DNA of 64,000 nt, taken from NCBI GenBank assembly GCA_951230915.1, contig OX579636.1, positions 27,153,567 to 27,217,566 on the forward strand. Reading direction: 5' to 3'. Under the pieces are notes generated by a model. That model searched no databases and was not told the origin of the DNA. It saw nothing but the letters and a program-made list of their open reading frames with translations. This document shows, one piece after another, positions 57,863 through 64,000 of the stretch (position 1 is the first letter of the stretch; every line of letters starts with the position of its first letter). The position numbers were made by a program, and so were the translations under genes. Source of the DNA: Antitrichia curtipendula (Eukaryota; Streptophyta; Bryopsida; Hypnales; Leucodontaceae).

Positions 57863-58732
57863 TTAACCCCTAAAGGACCAAAGTGCATTTTTTGGCAACA
57901 TAGCAATATTAGGCAGCTCACTGCGAATGGAATTTTCACTTTTTTCTTTGAAATTTTCACACAACTTGTGCCCGAGGAGTAGCTTTAGGGCCCAACAATT
58001 TTTACAACTATTGTCTACATGATCAAAAAGTTATTGTATGATATGTAGTTTTCATTGCTTGGCATGCAACCCAAGCAGCAAAAAAAAACTTCTTTCAAAA
58101 TCACTTATTGTTAAAATAAAAATTTGAAATTGGTACTTTAGATTTCTATATATATGGAAAGCTTTGAATCATTCAATTTTAATCAATGAGATGAAAGTTA
58201 TGAGGAGTTTTAGTTGCGGGTAGTTTACAAGTATTTACAAAATCTCTTTTTTAAATAAACTTTAAAGTCCTTTATTTAACTCAATTTTCAAAAAAATTGA
58301 AAATAAAATAAAAACCCTAAGTGTACATTGTTTGTTACAATATTACGACCATTGGGATTGGCATTTTTCAATTCCATAACAAAATTTGTAACAATTTTGT
58401 ATTTTGAATCGCTCTCTACTTCTTTCTACTTACTAATTTTTTCCTACATGTTGTAATATTCCAAATGATCTAAATTTTTTCAAGCATGTAGACAACTTGC
58501 CTTGAAGAATGAATCCAAAGAGTAACCACCATTTTGGACATTTTTCCATACAAATGTAATCTTATAAAGTGCAGCTGCCCGGTTATTTGCAGGAATAAAA
58601 AAAAAAAATTGTCACTTTGAATGCTAATTTCTTGCAATCCACATAGTGGAAATTTCTGAATTTTTTCCACATCTTCTCAAACCAATTTACTACAAGATCC
58701 TACACTTACAGGTGTCCAAAATTTCTTTTTTT
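57863..58732 (-). mobile_element. piggyBac-type MITE, 860-bp family, running into an assembly gap
   Basis: From the left it reads TTAACCCCTAAAGGACCAAA, then the family's 3' half in inverse (CCGAGGAGTAGCTTTAGGGC, CCTACATGTTGTAATATTCC, AGTGCAGCTGCCCGG, ACTACAAGATCCTACACTT). The family's other end is lost in the gap. Confidence 0.8.
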
Positions 58733-58932
58733 NNNNNNNNNNNNNNNNNNNNNNNNNNNNNNNNNNNNNNNNNNNNNNNNNNNNNNNNNNNNNNNNNNNN
58801 NNNNNNNNNNNNNNNNNNNNNNNNNNNNNNNNNNNNNNNNNNNNNNNNNNNNNNNNNNNNNNNNNNNNNNNNNNNNNNNNNNNNNNNNNNNNNNNNNNNN
58901 NNNNNNNNNNNNNNNNNNNNNNNNNNNNNNNN
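58733..58932. other. Assembly gap, 200 N
   Basis: Exactly 200 N. The round number suggests a placeholder length. It falls inside a repeated MITE. Confidence 0.99.
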
Positions 58933-61401
58933 TTTTAGTTCAAGTTGGTTTTCAATTTTTCAAGAGCTAAAAAACATTGACTTGAGGATAAAAGTGCGGG
59001 TTCAATTCACCCTTCCAAAAATATTATTTTGACTTATTTTGATTATGTCTACAAACTACAATACCTACATGTGATGTGTTGTACAACAATAAATTTGTAT
59101 CTAAATTAAGCATATCATAAAAATTGAATGCAACAGAATCCAATTGGCATTGCGTTTTACTTTGGAACAAACAAAAGAGGAAAAAAATCATCCATTGTAT
59201 CAATTTGTTGATGTTGCTTGAATACAGCCTTGATGTGGTCTATTTTTGAACCTTGAGTCTTTAATTATAAAATGTAGTTTAGATCATAATACTGTGAGAG
59301 AAAAAAATGAAAAGAAACATAAACAATTTATAGAATATGAACTATATTTTCTTGAAAAAATCACATCCATCAAAATCACATTAGGGTATATGGTAATAGG
59401 TTCAATCACAAACATTAATTCACTTAAGAAAATTTCAAAGAAAAAATTACCTCTTTTTGTTCAGAAATACGTTTAAAATGTAATTAAAAAATTCAAATGG
59501 CATTGGCAAAAGTAGAAGTTTTACACTAAATGTGAATGAGCACAATAAAATTGTTGGAAAATGGTTTCTAAACCAAAAATGCTTCCATATTCATCTTCAA
59601 TTTTTTTAAATGAAAAATAGTATTTGATGAAAAAATAACCTAATTTGCTAGTAATTTTTACAAAAATTGAGAATTATAAAATCCCATTGATGTGGAGAAT
59701 GTTCTTGTTAGTAATATAAACCCATGATTTTGTTTTTATGTGTAAATTTTCAAAATTGAGTTCAAAAAATAACTTTGTATGGGTTTGTTTTTGTTGTCAT
59801 TGCTCGCAAAATTAATTTCCTCATAAATTTCACCTCATTATTTGGAATTGAATAGTTTTTGATTAGGTATTAATCTAAACAATCAAATGAAAATAGTTAA
59901 TTTTTCTTTAGAATACATTTTTCAGTTGCTCTCTATGATATTCAAATCAAAATAAAGTAATAAACCTTGTAACTTTTGTAATATTCAATGGAATGACGTG
60001 AAATGAAGCTTCACATGTATATTAGGATGATTATCACCCCCCCTAAAGATCTCATGCAAAAATTCCTAATTATGAAGTCAAGAAAGCATGCCCAAATTCT
60101 CAAAAATCCCTCTTTAGTTCTTTAGAGGATTCACTCAAAACTAGTCGAAATCAATAAATTTGAAAATTGCAAGAATGAGAATCTAAATAAATTCTTTCAA
60201 TCCTCTCATCTTTCATAGAGTACTAAAGAACCACCATTCCAACTAAGATACGTTTTTTTAAAGCACACAAACTAATTTTTCATTGGCTCAAATAAAAGTT
60301 CAAATGCAAATACAAGTCTAATAAATCTTATATTCAAATAATCAATTTTTGAAGTGTTGATCTTCAATATGAAATCTAAAATCCTACTACTAGATTCCAT
60401 CCCATACATATTCAAAGAAAATCATTTGAAATATTGCTCAAATTCTTGGTAATTTTTGTCAATTTTGGTGGTGCCTCTTGTATAATAAAAGTTTAATACT
60501 AGGAATCATGCTCTAACACTTGTTTGGATGGTTTTATACGTTGTTGGAGTATCACCATTGGACTTGAGAATTAAGACCAAAAAACAGATTTGAAAAAGGG
60601 GGGGGCATCCATTTTCCAAGCTATAGAAAAATGAACCCTACTTATGGTCTCTCAATGCTTCACCACCCAACCTACACAACTTTACAAACATGTTCTGTGG
60701 CAGTCCGTGGAATATTAGACCTAGTTTGAATTCAATTCAATTGTAGCCAAGTTCATCGTTGATTTTTTAAGATGCCTTTATTGTGATTTGGCCACTTCTA
60801 TCTTATTGAGGATTAGTGCATCAAACAAACATATTATAATGTTTGAAACATCCGTTCTTTTGCAAAAAGTAGTCTCGCGCTTCTTGCTTCTTGAAATTTA
60901 AAGCCAAGTTGCATACAATTGAGATTATGGGTTAGGGTTCCACTTTCACCAAGTGGGCTAGCAACAATCTTCACTTTAAATTTGGTGAAAGTTGGACACG
61001 CATACCAAATTGTAAGGTAAACCAACCCTGATCAAAGGTGGAAAATGTAGATGACACATGTTGTGACACAATGAGGTAACCAACAATGACCGCTATGGGA
61101 TGCATTAGGAAAAAATTGAACCCAAAAAGGGCCGCTTCATATTGCAAAAAATTGGGTGTAAAAGAGCCTTTTCAAATCACTAATTGGGCCAAGATTTGCA
61201 TGATGGGCTCAAATACTCGTCATGATTACTCAATCCATCTCCACAATCTCATCTCCATTGCCCAATCCATTTCCACAATTTCTTGGTATAGTTGTGGAGG
61301 ATGGTCTACAAATTTTTACACGCCAAGTGGCCACTATCAACTTTTAGTGGTCCTACATGGTGGTTGGAATGAAGATGTAGACAACCTCATATTCACTTCA
61401 A
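58933..61401. other. AT-rich intergenic region
   Basis: No gene was recognised. A 108-codon plus frame at 61086-61412 runs into the next MITE and has no motif. Confidence 0.5.
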
Positions 61402-61987
61402 TTAACCCCTAAAGCCCCGAGGGTGTTTTCTGCCAAAAACCACTCAAAACTACCACTTCTGTTGTATTCACTTAAGGAAACCAATTTTTTTGTTTTTTGG
61501 GGAATTTAATTGTAGGATCTTGTACTTAACTTGTCTGAGATCATGTAGTAAACATTTCATCAAATTTGACAGTACGGATTGGAAGATATTAGCATTCAAA
61601 GTTGAACAAAAAGTTTTTTTTCAAGAAGATGCTTAAATTGCCCGAAAAACTAAGATTGTCCATAACTTTCTCATCCCTAGTCCAAATAGAATGAATCAAA
61701 GCTTCGCGTATAGGTAAGAACATAATATTTTAGGAAAAAAGTTCAAAAAAATGATTTTGACTTTTTGTAATTTTTTTGGGCTGCCCACCAATCTCCATTT
61801 CTTACTCATTGTGCCATAACTTTTTCATCCGGCATTTGATTGAAACAAAAATTATATATCCACAAAGCTCTCGCAAAGCTACACAACCTCAAAAAACCTC
61901 AAAAAAATTCACTTCAAATTGAGACAATAGGAACCTACCCAGACCCAAATTGTCCCCTGAGGGGACAAGCGGGGTTTTAGGGGTTAA
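61402..61987 (+). mobile_element. piggyBac-type MITE, 586-bp family
   Basis: TTAACCCCTAAAGCCCCGAG to GCGGGGTTTTAGGGGTTAA, 586 bp, the same length as 39157-39742 and very similar along its whole length. Confidence 0.85.
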
Positions 61988-62647
61988 TACTAAAATTAGT
62001 AAAAAAATCAAAGCCCCTTGATGGGTTCAATTCCCTTGTAATGAATTATAACGGCTAATAATTGATCACAATTTCCGAGGTTCAAATTAGTGTGAATTTA
62101 GGGTGTGAATTGGAGAGAGACAGTCAAAGCACTCACCAAATTGTTGACAATTTTCAGAGAAAGCTATTTCCTTTATTGTTGCATTAATGAGAAAGGTGGA
62201 CAACACCTACAAAATTTGATGATTCACAAGCTTGGAGAGTCCATCTACTAGTAACAAAATTCTAACTATGTGAAACTACTAATCACCAACACCACAAAAC
62301 ATTTGATGACTCACAAGCTTGAAGAGTCCATCTAAGGCAACTATTAATCACCAACATAGAACTTGATGAGATGCAACCTATAAACAAAGCAAAGAAACTT
62401 CATTGCACCAAACTCCAACTAGTGCCGATCCAATGCAAGCTCAATTGTTGTCGCCAGGAAGTAGTCGAAGATTGTTGATGACGAAGCTTCTTTGATGGTA
62501 AATTTGGTACGTCCCTACTACCTCCACTTTTGCGCCCACTGCAGCTTACAAAGCCTGGAGACGTGCCTAAAGTGAAGATCAACCATGCTACATATACAAA
62601 AATCAAATATTAGATCATTGGGAGAGACGGAGACTAAGCGCAATTCA
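61988..62647. other. Spacer with a short direct duplication
   Basis: Two diverged copies of TTGATGATTCACAAGCTTGG through CTAATCACCAAC lie at about 62215-62295 and 62302-62357. No gene was recognised. Confidence 0.45.
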
Positions 62648-64000
62648 TACCTATATGTGTTTTGGAAAAGCATGGTTCATTGCACATGAACATGTCACAC
62701 ACTCTACAATATCAATCTTGCTTCCACTTGTAGATTTTGCAACGGTGTCATGTTTTTGGATGAGCAACATTATAGTGGAGCAAATTCGGGTTTTTGTTAT
62801 GAAAAATGCAAGTGATTACAGGGCAAATCAACGGCAACACTAGTTTCTGGGCAACGCTATAGTAAAAATTTCAACAAGTGAGTTTTCGTCCACCTTCTCC
62901 ACGTGCCTTACATTCAGCCTTGTATAACATCCATGCATTCCGGAGAGAAGAATAAATGGTGAAGAATAGGAACTTATGCCACCACTTTTGCAAGTGGAAC
63001 TAGTCACTATGTAGTCTCATCTAATCCAGTCAATGAGGTCCACTCCCTGCATGTGTTCCTCATATTCTATCTGTTGAGGTGTTGTGCTAGTCTCCTTCCG
63101 CATACCATTCATCTACCGCAAATCAATCTCGGGACTAGGAGATTTATATAGATATTGAGGAAGCTAATTGTTTTAGAATCAAACCATGTTGTCGTTGCCA
63201 TCCCTTGGCTCTCATGCATTTGCCAAAACAACGTTGATTGAGGGTGCTTGGTCCTATGAAAACTCTGAATAATTGATGAATATCCAACTTGCCTACCTTG
63301 CAATGTAGCGTAAATATTGTGTTGCAACATGGAGTCATTTGTGAAGAAGTTGTTATATACAATCATGTGTCCCTTGTGGCCAAGGCCTCGAGTCAATTCA
63401 TGCACTACCTTCTCACTTTGACTGTCATCTATAGTAGTACAATACCTCCCTTTCATGTGTATGGTATGATATTATAAATGTAATGACTTGGGTTACAAGT
63501 AAGTGCCCAAACTTTGAAGTCATATATAGTAGGCTTTGTTGGGAGGTACACACAACACGAAGAAAAATGACTACAAAAAACTATCATAATTTCATCTGCT
63601 ATCAGAAATTTCTTGTAGTTGAAAAGCTCTCGGGATTTATTCACAAAGTGCTCTAGAACCCATCGAACCTTCTCTAATTTGTTGTATTGGGCACTATTCT
63701 TGTCACAAAAAATAACAATATTGTCAACGCAATGAATGCACCATAGAAGTGACTCAAACCTATCACGAGTCATGATATAGGGCATGAATTCACATTACCA
63801 AAAGGGATCATTCCTCCAATAATCCCAAATTGAAGAAGACCCCTTCAACCCTATAAGAATTACGACTCTGATAAAAGCTCTCATCTCTAGCAATGTCACA
63901 AGCTTCCACCTAGGGCCTCTATTTGAATAAGGTAGACACCCTCTCCTCCAAAGATCATCAGGGACCGTGCAATGCTATCCAATGGAGATATTGGTTTAAT
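62648..64000 (-). pseudogene. piggyBac transposase pseudogene, 5' end beyond window
   Basis: The order of segments on the minus strand is that of piggyBac (DDE_Tnp_1_7) transposases: MRAFIRVVILIGL..SIWDYW (about 63860-63790), MTRDRFESLLWCIHCVDN, ELFNYKKFLIADEIMIVF (first catalytic Asp present), YLPTKPTIYDFKVWAL, VVHELTRGLGHKGHMIVYNNF (the second catalytic Asp, in DNxFTS, is Asn), MQGVDLIDW near 63030-63055 (third Asp present), HKFLFFTIYSSLRNAWMLYK near 62930-62990, and a Cys/His tail VECVTCSCAMNHAFPKH near 62660-62710. Stops and frame changes (for example TAA just before 63785 and a shift near 63455) break it. It shares the superfamily with the TTAA-flanked MITEs, but whether it mobilised them is unknown. 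Confidence 0.85.

Noticed and set aside
57679..57960. Poly-Ile and poly-Tyr frames
   Set aside because: Direct translation of the (AAT)n microsatellite.
58646..59032. 128-codon frame across the N gap
   Set aside because: It exists only because N is read as open. It has no coding evidence.

Overview
The window is nuclear DNA of a land plant, most probably a seed-free one. The evidence is short spliced genes with GT-AG introns, a TAXIMIN-type plant signalling peptide, a plant LRR-VI-2-type receptor pseudokinase and a gamma-carbonic-anhydrase-like locus. A piggyBac transposase and a DUF7869-type element point to a bryophyte-like lineage (inference; no species marker is visible). Host genes are few and GC-richer than their surroundings. 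Most of the rest is AT-rich transposon debris.

Layout. 1-4.2 kb: a DUF7869-type transposon gene (minus strand) broken by two in-frame stops, with palindromic repeats in its intron and upstream. 6-11.4 kb: MITEs, a SINE-like repeat, a decayed coding stretch and AT-rich sequence. 11.5-21 kb: a long element-like gene (plus strand, seven phase-compatible exons) that joins a ParB-like domain, a degenerate DNA-methyltransferase-like domain and an FCP1-like HAD domain. Its first intron holds a 116-bp tandem array of about 18-bp palindromes. 21.4-22.6 kb: two piggyBac-type MITEs head to head. 23-27.6 kb: a five-exon gene (minus) for a protein with a SUMO-interacting motif and a UBZ-like zinc finger. 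28-34 kb: AT-rich DNA with MITEs. 34.8-36.6 kb: a two-exon TAXIMIN gene and a frameshifted gamma-CA-like locus. 37-53 kb: nested MITEs and a retroposon, with two GC-rich gene-like patches. 55-56.3 kb: the receptor pseudokinase. 57.7-64 kb: microsatellite, MITEs, an assembly gap and a broken piggyBac transposase running off the right end.

Two systems stand out. (1) Palindromes of the form ATCTGGA-N4-TCCAGAT recur in introns and flanks of both large element genes, which encode unrelated proteins. One of those proteins has a ParB-like domain, and ParB proteins bind palindromic parS sites, so a self-recognition role is worth testing. (2) More than a dozen short elements share TTAA target sites and CCCCTAAAG-type ends, as expected of piggyBac-derived MITEs, and a piggyBac transposase relic lies in the same window.
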